Origin: Ooceraea biroi
Taxonomy: Eukaryota > Arthropoda > Insecta > Hymenoptera > Formicidae
Length of the DNA: 64,000 bases
NCBI RefSeq assembly: GCF_003672135.1
Contig: NC_039506.1
Span: 13,144,001-13,208,000 of the forward strand
Direction: 5' to 3'
The notes under the pieces are model-generated. The model had not been told where the DNA came from and did not search any database. It saw only the letters and a list, made by a program, of their open reading frames with translations. Position 1 is the stretch's first letter; each line of letters opens with the position of its first letter. Made by a program: the position numbers and the translations under genes. This document shows, one piece after another, positions 32,947 to 43,600 of this stretch.

Positions 32947-33288
32947 AAATTATATCTGTCTTTCACTGCACATCGAATGAAAGGTTATTGGTTATGATGC
33001 GGTTCTCGCTGCTTCACGTGCTACCTTCCAGCCGCACTCATTCTGCAATTTCCGCACACAGTGTACGATTCACGGCGCGTTCGACCACGATCGAGATCGA
33101 TTCGAGCCTAACCTCAAAGTGCCATACGCAACTGCGACGTGCGAGTTGAGCGCGGCGGTTCCGCGCGCACACATGTTTTCGCTATGATCGTTCCGCGTCG
33201 GATGCGCGGCGTTTATGCACGACGTAACGTCGTGTGGGGAAGTTCGGCGTGCCGGATTCGCGATAACAACAGCGGCTAGCCGGCGGAC
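32947..33288. promoter_or_regulatory. Short divergent promoter, QTRT1 / glucosidase-II-beta-like
   Basis: Only 342 bp separate the two start codons. The right two thirds are CG-rich (from about 33060). No TATA or CCAAT box stands out. Promoter activity and sharing are inferred from the arrangement. Confidence 0.5.
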
Positions 33289-34070
33289 ATGAGGACCGAG
33301 GTGTCCTGGAAACGGCGCTTCCTGCGGAAACGGCTCAAGTACATGCTGGTGTGCGTGTTCGTGGTCGCCGTGATATTCGTGGTGCATCAGCTGTTCTACT
33401 TCAGGGAGCTGAACCGGACGACCGGGCCGGTGGGCAAGCTGATCGCCGGCTCGCTGCGCGACGCGCACCGCATCGTTGTTGGCAAGCCGGTGTCCAAGTG
33501 GGACGAGCCGCGGCATTCCAAGCTGATACGCGACAAGAACGGCCGCATCGTGTCGCTGCGCGGCACGCGAGATCAGGACATCGCCAAGTACCTTCCCGAC
33601 GCCAGGGGACGGTTCGTGTGCTTCGCTTCGAAGCGGAAGATCGATTTTGTCAGGCTCAACGACGATTACTGCGACTGTCTGGAGGACGGTAGCGACGAGC
33701 CGGGCACCAACGCCTGCAACAACGGTGTTTTCCACTGCGATACCAGTTGGAGGAAGACGACAGGTATCACGAATGGTTCTCGCGTTCTTGTTGCGGCTCG
33801 GTGTAACATTGTGCGATTAATTTGCAGCGAGAATCCCGTCGTACAAGGTCAACGATGGATTCTGCGACTGCTGCGACGGCTCGGACGAGTGGGCTGAAAT
33901 TGCATCACTGTACAAACCTAATGGTAATTTTTGGGATTTCAATAACTTCAGTCAAACGCACAAACGCATCATGTAATATATTTGTTAACGTCTACATGTC
34001 TCATTGTTTACCATTTGCAGAAACGAGAGTGAAATGCCCGAACAGATGTTACGAGGAGAGTCAACAGTGA
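33289..34070 (+). CDS. Short membrane-anchored glucosidase-II-beta-like protein
   Basis: Exons 33289-33763, 33828-33923 and 34021-34070 give 206 aa. Residues 1-18 are basic (MRTEVSWKRRFLRKRLKYML) and lead into a ~20-residue hydrophobic segment (VCVFVVAVIFVVHQLF), a type II signal anchor. The luminal part matches the N-terminal region of glucosidase II beta (PRKCSH): two LDLa-like Cys modules, VRLNDDYCDCLEDGSDEPGT and IPSYKVNDGFCDCCDGSDEW, with acidic calcium ligands. The chain then ends at ETRVKCPNRCYEESQQ. The coiled coil, the MRH lectin domain and the HDEL-type retention signal of full-length beta subunits are absent. I recall similar short insect proteins (fly CG7685-like). Function is unknown. 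AATAAA at 34293-34298. Confidence 0.85.
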
Positions 34071-34391
34071 TTCAAGTCGCCAGGAAAGTGCTGTTGCTCC
34101 TTCGTGTGATGCGTGCACGTGGACTAGTACGTTGTGATAAGAGGAGTAGCAACCAAGTGCCCAGTGTGATAGGTAAACGTTTGGGACATCCTTGTCATAT
34201 CAGATTTTTATGAGAGGACGCTTGTCCGACATCGTTTCATGAAACGAGGCTCGACACGTTAAGAATCGTCGCTCAGGATTGTAAAAAGCAACAATAAACC
34301 GTGAAAGTTAGAATCCAAGTTTAGCAAGTTATTCTCGAATTTATCTAGCGATGGCACTTAGCAGTCTAGACTAGGGAAAGTACGTTTCTTC

Positions 34392-36133
34392 TCATCCGAT
34401 GTCCGCGAGAACACCGAAATGCGACGATAGGCTCTTCGGACTGTCGCCAAAGTGCAAGACTCGCTGTACGGACACGCCGATGCGTCGTAAGGTCTCGTTG
34501 AAGCTGTTTTCCTCGGCGCGGATCCACGGCCGGAAATTGTCGCGTATTTGATACGGCGTTACGTGTATGTGAGCGTTTATCCCTAGAAACGAGGAGGATA
34601 TCATGTTCCATCGAAATAACGAATCTAATTGTTGAATTATCTTACTTAATTTAGCGAAGGACTCGAGCACTTCCCGCTCCGTGATCCACGTGTCTTTGGA
34701 ACCGTTGTGTCCGCCGTCCAACCACCACATATCTCTGATTAGTCTTACGAAGTCTCTTACGTCGGTGTCGTCGCTCGGATTTTCGTCGTAATAGTGAAAT
34801 TCGTGTAGAAATTGATTCAAAACTGCGCATCCCTTACTAAAACCGATCAGACTCACACTCTCGGCTTCGATATTACGTTGATTGTCGACATCCTAAAAGA
34901 TGTCGCGTGATAAGATGTTATTGTATAGGTCGTTCCGTGTAAATTATGTAAAATGTACTTTTCGTCTCATATATTTATAATCGAGAATACGAGTTATAGG
35001 TACGATTAAATGCGACCAAATGATTCATTCAAGTTGGAAAAAAAATAATGAATATTACTATTTCACACGGGACTCTGTAATTCTGATCTCTTTCCTTGAC
35101 GCATACCTCTTTCGCTCCCAGTGTCTTAACGTGTTCCAGGCAACAAAGGAGGAGTTGTCTCAAATGTTTTAAAGCCTGGTGCATCGGGCGAAAAGTTGGC
35201 GTACCATATTTATCGCCCGGCACAAAGTTATCGAAGCAACTAAACACCGCGCATTTAGTTACCGACATTCTGAGTCAAATGTGAAATCATTATTCAGATT
35301 ATTTCATTTTATTTTATTTTAAATTTAATTCAGATAATTTTTTTATTTTATTTTAAATTTCATTTAATTCAGGTAATTTTATTCTAAATTTCACTTAAAC
35401 TTAACATTCAAGAGAATCACGATTTCGTTGATGAATGCTTTACATTTAAAAAAAAAAACTTAATTACTGAAATATTAATAAGAAACGATAGGATGTAACG
35501 TATCAATTTTTGCACGTAATTTTGATGACAAATATTTTACCTGGCTGGGCGAACGACGAATACATGATGCCTAGGAAACTGTTCCGAGAGTATTGTCGCG
35601 GTATTTTCCAAACTCCATTTTATATATTCTTTGCTATCCGAATGTTTCTCCATATTCTCTTGAGTATCCTGCAAAGCGTTTCCTGCAGTCATTTCAGTGT
35701 CAGATGTGAAGTGAAGTGTACATGTCTATACATATAAAATCCCTATTCTGTCTGTCGTTGAATTGATCGGGTACTTCCCGACATGCTAGAAACACCAAAT
35801 TTCGCATGGTGATAGGGGTTCACCCCCAGGTAATGGGAAAATTCTTGAAATCTTTAATTTCGGTCCAGGGACTACCTGGCGTAGACAGGCTTTTCCTCTT
35901 GTAAACTATCATTTTCATTCTGACAAGTATTGTACAGTATCTTTTTTACAGATTAATATAAAATTAATACCAGCTGTGTCTGGTATACCGATTCTCGGAT
36001 GTACCTGGACGTCACCGCCGAAGAATACGAGGAGATCCTGCGTAAGTTGCGACTTCGGCCGCGTGTAGAGCACATCGTTGCACCGGCCTGACACGCCGGT
36101 TATGCCTTTCCACATCCAGACTTTCGAAGCCAT
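34392..36133 (-). CDS. C2orf69-like protein (UPF0565), predicted mitochondrial hydrolase fold
   Basis: Human C2orf69 is a mitochondrial protein with a lipase-like alpha/beta-hydrolase fold, linked to severe mitochondrial disease and glycogen-branching enzyme. Minus-strand exons: 36005-36133, 35541-35668, 35107-35269, 34392-34892. They give 306 aa (human ~385, longer at the N-terminus). Visible: LLVFFGGDVQ, VFVVRPARMSVTKCAVFSCF, then the nucleophile elbow SLIGFSKGCAVLNQFLHEF (GFSKG is a GxSxG motif), DMWWLDGGHNGSKDTWIT and NAHIHVTPYQIRD. I see no obvious targeting peptide before MASKVWMWKGITG. Intron 1 holds a repeat shared with UBAC1. Tail-to-tail with the previous gene, head-to-head with the next. 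Confidence 0.9.
35725..35903 (+). repeat. Interspersed repeat, copy 2 (C2orf69-like intron 1)
   Basis: Second copy of the unit at 26896-27096. It starts TCTATACATATAAAATCCCT and ends near CTTTTCCTCTTGTA. It lies antisense to the gene whose intron it occupies. It is ~22 nt shorter than copy 1 because the middle-right part is missing. Confidence 0.75.
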
Positions 36134-37251
36134 TGATTGTTATCTGCAAAGTTACACTTACACAGCCAGACGCAGCTAACAAATATACTGAAAGAAATTC
36201 AAAACTTTGATTACATTGACAAAATCTTTAACCCTGACCACACAATTATTTTGTGCCTGACAACTAACTCTGTTTTTCTGTTACATTTTGCATCATTCTA
36301 ACATGTCGAACTGTCAAACAGCTTGGGGCATCGACGAGATAGTTCAAAGACTGGCAACCATGCCTAAAATAGCGAGACTACATTTGAGATTTGGTTTTAC
36401 CCACAATAGATAGATGTAGAATCTATTTTACCGACAGACGGTAAAACAGACGCTCCAGTACAAGCAGAACTAATCGGTAACGTCAAGCTCTTCAGTTATT
36501 CCCTGCGCGCCATGCAGTTACGCCAGTTTAGCCAGAGGTGGCGCCAGAGGTCCTAAAACTCGCCGCAACCTTCGAACCGGTATAACTTCGATCGCTCGTG
36601 ACGACGGTGATGACGCAATATCGTGTCCGTTTGAACGTCCTCGGACGTAATTTTGGCACCTTCAGGCGACCTGTGACTAGCGGCATGGTGGTATGTCGCG
36701 GTAACGTCGGAAGACATAACCTACAAGTATCGGGAGTCCTACGTGAGGTGTCGCGGACTCGATTCGCCGACTCGTTGATCCTACGAACGTGCACGTTCGT
36801 AAACGTCGTCTATTATGTAGGCATTGATAACGATGAGCGGTGCTCGTCGTCGAGGACGCGGCTCCGCAGCACTTATCGCGCCGTATAATGAGCACGTTAA
36901 TGAGGTATGAGGTCGGTCGCGTGTTCGTCACGTTGCGTGAAACGCGCAGCGAGTAGCGCAGTAAACGCAATAGCACGTACGTTTCCACTAGTGCTGCTCC
37001 GAGTCTCGTCGCTTACGTAAGATTTTTACGAGGAAGAGGATGCGAAAGAGCACTTAAATTCTTCCCTCTCTCCCTCTCTCTTTGCTTTGATGATCTTCTG
37101 ACCGTCAATAGAACGGCAATTCCGATTTCCTAGCGAGAGGATTTTACCGTGACGCAACGGCGTTGCGTAAACTCGCTCTCTCGGGTTGCTCCGTCTTGAA
37201 TCTTGATCTGTCGATCGACGCATTTCCAGTGGCGATACGCGTGACCGTACG
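36134..37251. promoter_or_regulatory. Divergent upstream region, C2orf69-like / TPK
   Basis: The right half (about 36500-37250) is CG-rich and is likely the promoter and 5' UTR of the thiamine pyrophosphokinase gene. The left part is AT-rich. Frames in this region show no family resemblance. Shared control with the C2orf69-like gene is less compelling than at the other divergent pairs because of the greater distance. Confidence 0.45.
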
Positions 37252-39261
37252 ATGCAGCAGGAGAATGCGATCGACAGGACACTGTGGACTCCGGGCGACG
37301 TGTTCTGTCAGGACGCGCGTTGCGAGTACGCTCTGATTGTGCTGAACCGTCCCATCCACTGGGACCATGACCGGCTGCTCCGGATGTGGCGGCAAGGTAT
37401 GGGCAAAGAGACTATAAAAGATAAAAATATGTGATTTATAATTTACATATAACATTTACGTGTTTGTATCTAGCTCGAGTCACTGTCACTGTGGACGGCG
37501 GCACGCACAGGTGGACGAAGTACCTGGAGAAGCAGGGGATCGACCTACTGAGCAACGAGCACAGGCAATACGTACCAGACCTCATTACGGGGGACATGGA
37601 CAGCTGCTCGCCGGAGATGATCGGTAGATTGAGAGCCGCGGGGTCCACCGTCGTCGAGACGCCCGATCAGTCGCACACGGATTACACCAAGGCTCTGCAG
37701 CAGGTCGCGCAGTACGCCAAGAGTGCCGGGAACATAAACGTAATCCTTCAGAAATTTATGTCGCACTCAAAATCGCCCCGCGTACTTGAAATCGTACGTT
37801 ATATACATGATAAACGATATTGTTGGCAGTTGGCTGAAATATACGTACTTGCAGAAACGTCGGGCAGGTTCGACCACATCATCGGCAACATCAACACATT
37901 GTACAAGAGCGACAAGCTCGTGGGAGACGTGAAGGTGACGTATCATGATCTTTTATCTTCTGTATGTCTACCTGCTCTTATTTCTCTTCTTCGTCCGATG
38001 AAGAATTCGATGAAGAATTATTGTTGAAACCTCGGGTCTTCTGCTTAGACCTGCGATCGCGTCTCCGTGTTCCGAGCGTGCTCAACAAAAATATCTTTTA
38101 ATTAAAATCAATCCGACCACTCTGGCAATCTTTATTATTAAAAAACCACAACTACGTTTCGACCCCGCTTTGGGCCCTTTTCAAGTCTACTTGTTACATC
38201 TGGCTGGAAGTAACAATTTCAATGTACATGAGCAGAGACAAGCGATCAGAAGAGCGTCAAACTCACGACTCAAAAATATCTTTCCTCCAGGTGATCCAGG
38301 TCGCGAGCAACTCCCTGACGTGGATGTTGAAGCCTGGTCTGCACGAGATCCGCGTGCCTAGAGTCCTGACACGTCAACAGTCCTGGTGTGGCCTACTACC
38401 GTTCGGATGCCCGGTCAGCCGTATATCGACGACCGGCCTGAAGTGGAACTTACGTACGTTTCGCAGCTCTCTTGCTGTAACTTGAAGCAGATCAATCCAA
38501 ATAACTCCTCTGTGTCGCCAGTGAAATCTCAAAGGAACGAATCCTCCTTTATTCTTGACCAAAACTGGCAAATACAGAAAATAATCAATCACGACGTTTC
38601 GATCTTTATTTTAGGTCCTTCTTAAGTGACTCAATCATGTAAAACGTTAGTCATTTTCGAAAATCTATATATACATAAGCCAAATACCACTCACTCACTC
38701 ACTGACTCATCAACGTGCAGCCCGAACCACTGCACCTATCGACTTGAAATTTTAAGGGTATATTCCTACTATCACGTAGGTGCTCACTAAGGAAGGGTTT
38801 TCCGAAATTCCACCCCTAACGGGTGAGAAGGGGTAAAATGTATTTTTATTTAATTCTACACATAAATATCGCGGGCGAAGCCGTGACGGGGGATGCTAGT
38901 TAAATATATAACAAATAAAAATTATTTTTGAAAGGACAGAATAAAAGACATCGGTTAATAAAGAAAAACTTACTGGTCGAAAATAACTTGTTGCATAAGA
39001 GAAAAATGAATTGGTCAAGAATAAAGAAGGATTCGCTACCTTGAAGCAGATGAATCAAACTTTCCGTTACATGAAACTAGAAGATAAGTTATACTGATTC
39101 CAGATGATGCGACTATGCAGTTCGGTGGTTTGGTAAGCACCTCGAACACGTACAGCAGCTCCAAAGTGACGGTGAACACGGACACGCCGGTAATTTGGAC
39201 TATGGGTATCGAGCCTTTCCAAGAAACGCCAAATCAAGTACCTGTATTCACGTGTTACTAG
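37252..39261 (+). CDS. TPK1: Thiamine pyrophosphokinase
   Basis: Transfers pyrophosphate from ATP to thiamine to make the cofactor TPP; cytosolic dimer. Exons: 37252-37396, 37474-37739, 37830-37934, 38291-38453, 39104-39261. They give 278 aa (human 243). Visible: YALIVLNRPI, TVDGGTHRW, the metal-binding block PDLITGDMDSCSPEM, TPDQSHTDYTKALQQ, the turn ETSGRFDHIIGNINTLYK, then WCGLLPFGCPVSRISTTGLKWNL and GGLVSTSNTYSSSKVTVNTD ending WTMGIEPF. Substrate and Mg residues look intact. Intron 2 (37740-37829) is 90 nt, in phase 0 and lacks stops, so retention would add 30 residues. Intron 4 carries a Helitron. The third-exon acceptor is the best fit to family spacing. Confidence 0.92.
38664..38899 (+). 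mobile_element. Short non-autonomous Helitron (TPK intron 4)
   Basis: 5' TC after an A, then TATATATACATAAGCC. 3' CTAG followed by T, preceded by the GC stem CGCGGGCGAAGCCG. At 236 bp it is the uninterrupted version of the copy at 20959-21959 and differs from it at only a handful of positions by eye. It encodes nothing. Confidence 0.78.
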
Positions 39262-40299
39262 CGACAGATGAATCTGAATAAACGTTGCGAGTTGCATGTT
39301 TACGATGAGTTAAGTCAAAAATGCTCAATGTGAGTCCAATGTACTTAACGGCGCTTTTTAGTCGAGTAGGAACGACACATTGGATTTGCACAAGAAGTAG
39401 AATTCGAAAAATTGTAGATTCTAAATTTTAGATTAGAAATTTGTTTAATCTCAAGTATGATTGCAATGAGCCTGCAATTGAATTCGATTTGTCCAGAGTT
39501 CTTTATTTTATGTAAAGAATTCATCCAATCACGGATTATTTACGTTATTTAAATGATTTTGTCAGATGTTTATCTGTCCAAATTCATTATAATTTTTATG
39601 GTGTTAAACTGTCTCTTAACAAAATGTTATTTAATTGACTGGATTTCTTTACTGCTTTTTTTTTATTGTTAAGTGTTCGTGTACATTCCTGTTTCGACGA
39701 TTTGAAAAGAATAGAATGTTCAATATGTAGCGTTATATTTCCTTACAATTACGAGACCAAAGCTGTGAGTCAAAACCACGTGTAAAAGAGATACCTCAAT
39801 AGATAATTAAAATACACTAGTGTACTATTTTTGTCTGGTTAATTAGAATTTACAATAGAGAATTGAATTGTAAAGAGTCTCCGTCCTCATTTATATATTC
39901 ATTATGACATCAACCTTTAATGCATTCGCTTCACGATTTTTTATCTCGCAATGAAGCACAATGCGCGGACAGTGCAAAAGTCGCGAGAGATGTCGTACAG
40001 ACGCGTCGTGAGGTCTTGTCTATGTCTCTTCCAGACATTTTTCTGAGACTTTTGCATCGTCTGAGTGAATCGTCTCTTACATCAATCAGCGATATCTATC
40101 TTAATTTAATTTATCTATCTTAATTTACATATTTTTACACGTAGTCAACACCGCAAGCATCATAATAAGTACCTGACATCATGTTCAACCGTTCTCCGAA
40201 CATTTCTAGGATTACTCGCGCGCTTACTTGGCAGCGGACGAGATAGCCGAATCGAAATAGTATCTCACGCACCTGCCGTGTTACAGCTGCCCCCGCAAC
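39262..40299. other. Intergenic, TPK 3' side
   Basis: AT-rich, without recognisable coding sequence or repeat. Part is TPK 3' UTR. Confidence 0.5.
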
Positions 40300-40687
40300 C
40301 ATTCACGCGCATTCATCATCATCATCATCAGCAGCAGCAGTAGCAGCGAGCGGCAAGCCTGTGTATCGCGACCGCGAGGAGTTCGAACGTGCACTTGGAC
40401 AGCAGTAGCGGCGATCAGCTGTCGTGAGTGTTTACACTCGTCGTCGAGTATCGGGCCGGTGGATGGTGTTCTGGCCGCTGCGTGGTGGGATCGCGCGGCC
40501 ACCGTCCAGTCCCTTTCGACCCGTCGTGTCGCGCGGTTCGCGTGACTCCACGCGTGAGTGCCTTATCGTGCTTATTGCCGGGTGCGATACGCCCGTCGCG
40601 CGGCTTCCGTGCGCGTAGCGACTCAGCAAATGCTTTCGTGGTGGTCGTCGTCAACGCGAACACCTTCCCGTCCTTTCCAGAAACGGG
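40300..40687 (+). promoter_or_regulatory. CpG-rich promoter and probable non-coding first exon
   Basis: A sharp CG-rich block stands out from its AT-rich surroundings and ends at a consensus donor (AAACGG then GTAAGC at 40688). A short CAT/GCA triplet run lies at 40315-40345. No convincing start codon or family frame is present. The next gene on the same strand is V-ATPase subunit a, whose start codon is preceded by an acceptor at 55204-55205. I infer this is its 5' UTR exon; it could equally belong to an unrecognised non-coding transcript. Confidence 0.4.
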
Positions 40688-43600
40688 TAAGCCGGCTTGC
40701 GGCCGCGATGCGTGCGCGACGAGTCACAGGCGGCACGTGCGACACGACGTGTAACAACTTCCTGCCGGAAATGCCTAAAATTGTGTCATGTATGAATTAA
40801 TCTGGAGCGTGTACGTCGGTTGGATGAAAGATTAAAACCATCGACTCGGCTAGGAATTTGTGTTTCTTGCGGTGGAACATCAGATGCGTGCTTGGCCACG
40901 GTCGCAAAATTAAAAAGGGAGATTATTATGGACGGGATATTATTATTGTAAGACAATGCTTGGATTATTTATCGCTGAGAATCGCGATCTCCGCTGATTC
41001 TCACATTTGCGACCCGTACGCGATGTTCTTGCCCTGACGGTACCACGAGGAAGACTTGAATTTCAAAGGAAATCGAATTTCAAGCTTCGCGGATTAGTCA
41101 TCCGCTCAGGTTTCTGAGCGCGCTTTCCGGAAGATGCGCGACGCGACTTTCTCGACTCGGACTTCGCTAGACATACCTTGGCGAACGAATAGTCGAGCTT
41201 GGCTCCGGTTGCCGTGCCTCGAGCTACGAAAATGGTGTCAGACACCGAGTGTAAATAACCTTATGAACGCAAGAATAGACGTACGAGACGAATTGGGTTT
41301 ATGTATCTCCTGCTTCGTACCCGGAAAGCCACTCGACAGAGACTCCGATTAAATCAGCGGCGGGTTCGCGCTCACCGCAAGCTGTGACACGCTTGATAAA
41401 TGCCAATCCGTTCTCTTGATAAAACCAGAATTAATACAAATTTTCAAGTTAGAATATTTGGAGTCGGAGACTCCAAATCGGAATCTTACATTGACGTTCC
41501 ATTAATTCGAGCTTGAAGCTTCGAATATTGCCGCTTCGAGCACTTCGACCGTTCAATCGCATAATTCAATTCGTTCAACTCTCAGCTCTGATTTTAATGG
41601 CGACCAAGGCTCGTATAATTTATTGGGACGTAAGAAATAAACACTTCAGCTTGTAATAAATGAATGCTCTAATCCCCAATAAATTATAGCGTGCTTATAT
41701 TGGCATCAATAGCCGAACGCGAGTGAACAGCTCTTCTTCTTGCGCAAGGTCTGTCCTCGCGTAAAATCCACCTACGAAATTGGACTGGACGCAAATTGAA
41801 CTCGATGAGAATTATTACGACTGCGATTCGCAGCCGGCTTACCGGTCGTAAGCTCGTTTTAGTTTAGCTTGCACGCCGTAAATCCGAGCCCGCGTTTAAA
41901 TGCCAGCGCGCGAGGGCCGTGCTCGCCGCGCTAAATCCTGCGCGCAAACACGGGTCTTAGCCCGCGCGATCTACAACAGCGGATCTGTCGGGATCTGTCT
42001 TATTTTCGCGTTTAGCTGCGGTGGCGTTAATCTTTATGCTTGTCTTCGATGCCTGCTCCCTGATCCTACATGAGCCAAGTTAAATAATTGGCTAAACGCG
42101 TCTCCGATTACTCTCGTATTCGTGCGTAATTGGACTTCCAAGCTCGAGCTTGAGACTCGAGCTTTGTGTTATCAAAGATCCTGAATTTTCAGCTTTTTAA
42201 GAGTAACTTATTTTTAAATCGTACAAGATATCGACGTTGTTGTGCCTTATATAGTGCCCGTTTTAAATTGAACCCTCAGTCCAGTTGACTGAAACTTTCA
42301 GTCTTTCTTATCGCCGTGTCTGAAGAAAAAATGAATCGCGTGGAAACATGTAGCAGGAAAATTAAAATATATTTAGCGAAAATGTTGTACCGAGTTATGC
42401 AATATCTATATGCAACATTCCGACTTCAATTTCAAGGAGTACCGAAGCGGTTGCTCGTGGGAAACGCTCCCATATTTGACTCCTCTGTTTGACTTCATGA
42501 TGTCAGGGGTGTCCACGAGGCTCACGGTTACGTTTTACGTAACCGAGCATACGTAAAAATTGTATTTATCTTGTACAAATAGAGCGCTGCAAATGCACAT
42601 CAAGGTTGCACAGGGGAGAGATCGGTTTACGGTTTTCCACAACGGACTCGTTCTACTCGGTTGGCGAATATCACGATAACGCAAATACACGCGATGTATC
42701 TAGAAGTGTATCGAGTATCGTGAGCGGGCATACCTAGAAGTATATCTGCGCCTCACCTCGTGGGATTGCTCTCGTAACGACAGTTATTGAAAAGCTCTTT
42801 CATCTTGGCTCGATTGCAGTGCCAACCACCGTCACTTTATGCACGAGTCAGATATAAATAAAACGCCCGCGGTATCGATTTTCCACAGACCAAAGGAAAC
42901 AGACCCGCGAAGGGTGACCGCCATGCAGAAATTGTAATCAATATTGATCGGGAAGTCAATCACCCGAGCATATGTCGTATACTTATCAGTTAATGAGCGT
43001 CCACCGTAATAATCGAAATTACGATTTGGGGACGATGTACGAAGACAAACGGTGACTCGGCGGGGGTACACGGGGCTGCTAATTTTGTGTAATTTTCCCT
43101 CGGGAAAGACATCGGGAAATATTGTCGCTTGTCACTCGCCAATTTCTGATATTAAGTGCCTCTGTGACTAATTCTTAAATTACACACTCGTCAAAATAAT
43201 ATCGAGGCGAGAAATTACGGGAGAAGTAAGATTTTGTCATCTCCTTCCCTTTGGGACTAATAAAATTGCGAACGTACTTGATTTAATATTAATAAAAAGA
43301 ATTTTCGTAAGAGAAGCGATTACTTTACCACGAGACTTGAATAAAACAGCCAGCTATTATTACATCTTTTAAACTTTCACTTAAAGACATTATTTTGCCT
43401 AAAGCGAATGAAGTAGTAAAATAAAAGTAATAAGACTTAATGAACTAAGTTACCGTACAAATTGGCCAAAGAGTTCGTGGATTAAAGGTGGCTCTTTGGT
43501 AAGTCTGGGACATCCTGTATCATGCAGTCCTTTGCTCGACTGCAAGATGAGGTAATTGCACGATCCCTAGATCGTTTCACTTTGTATATCACACATATAT

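Noticed and set aside
33070..33735. 221-codon ORF antisense to the glucosidase-like gene
   Set aside because: A shadow of a GC-rich exon. The sense strand has the Cys-module pattern and splice sites.
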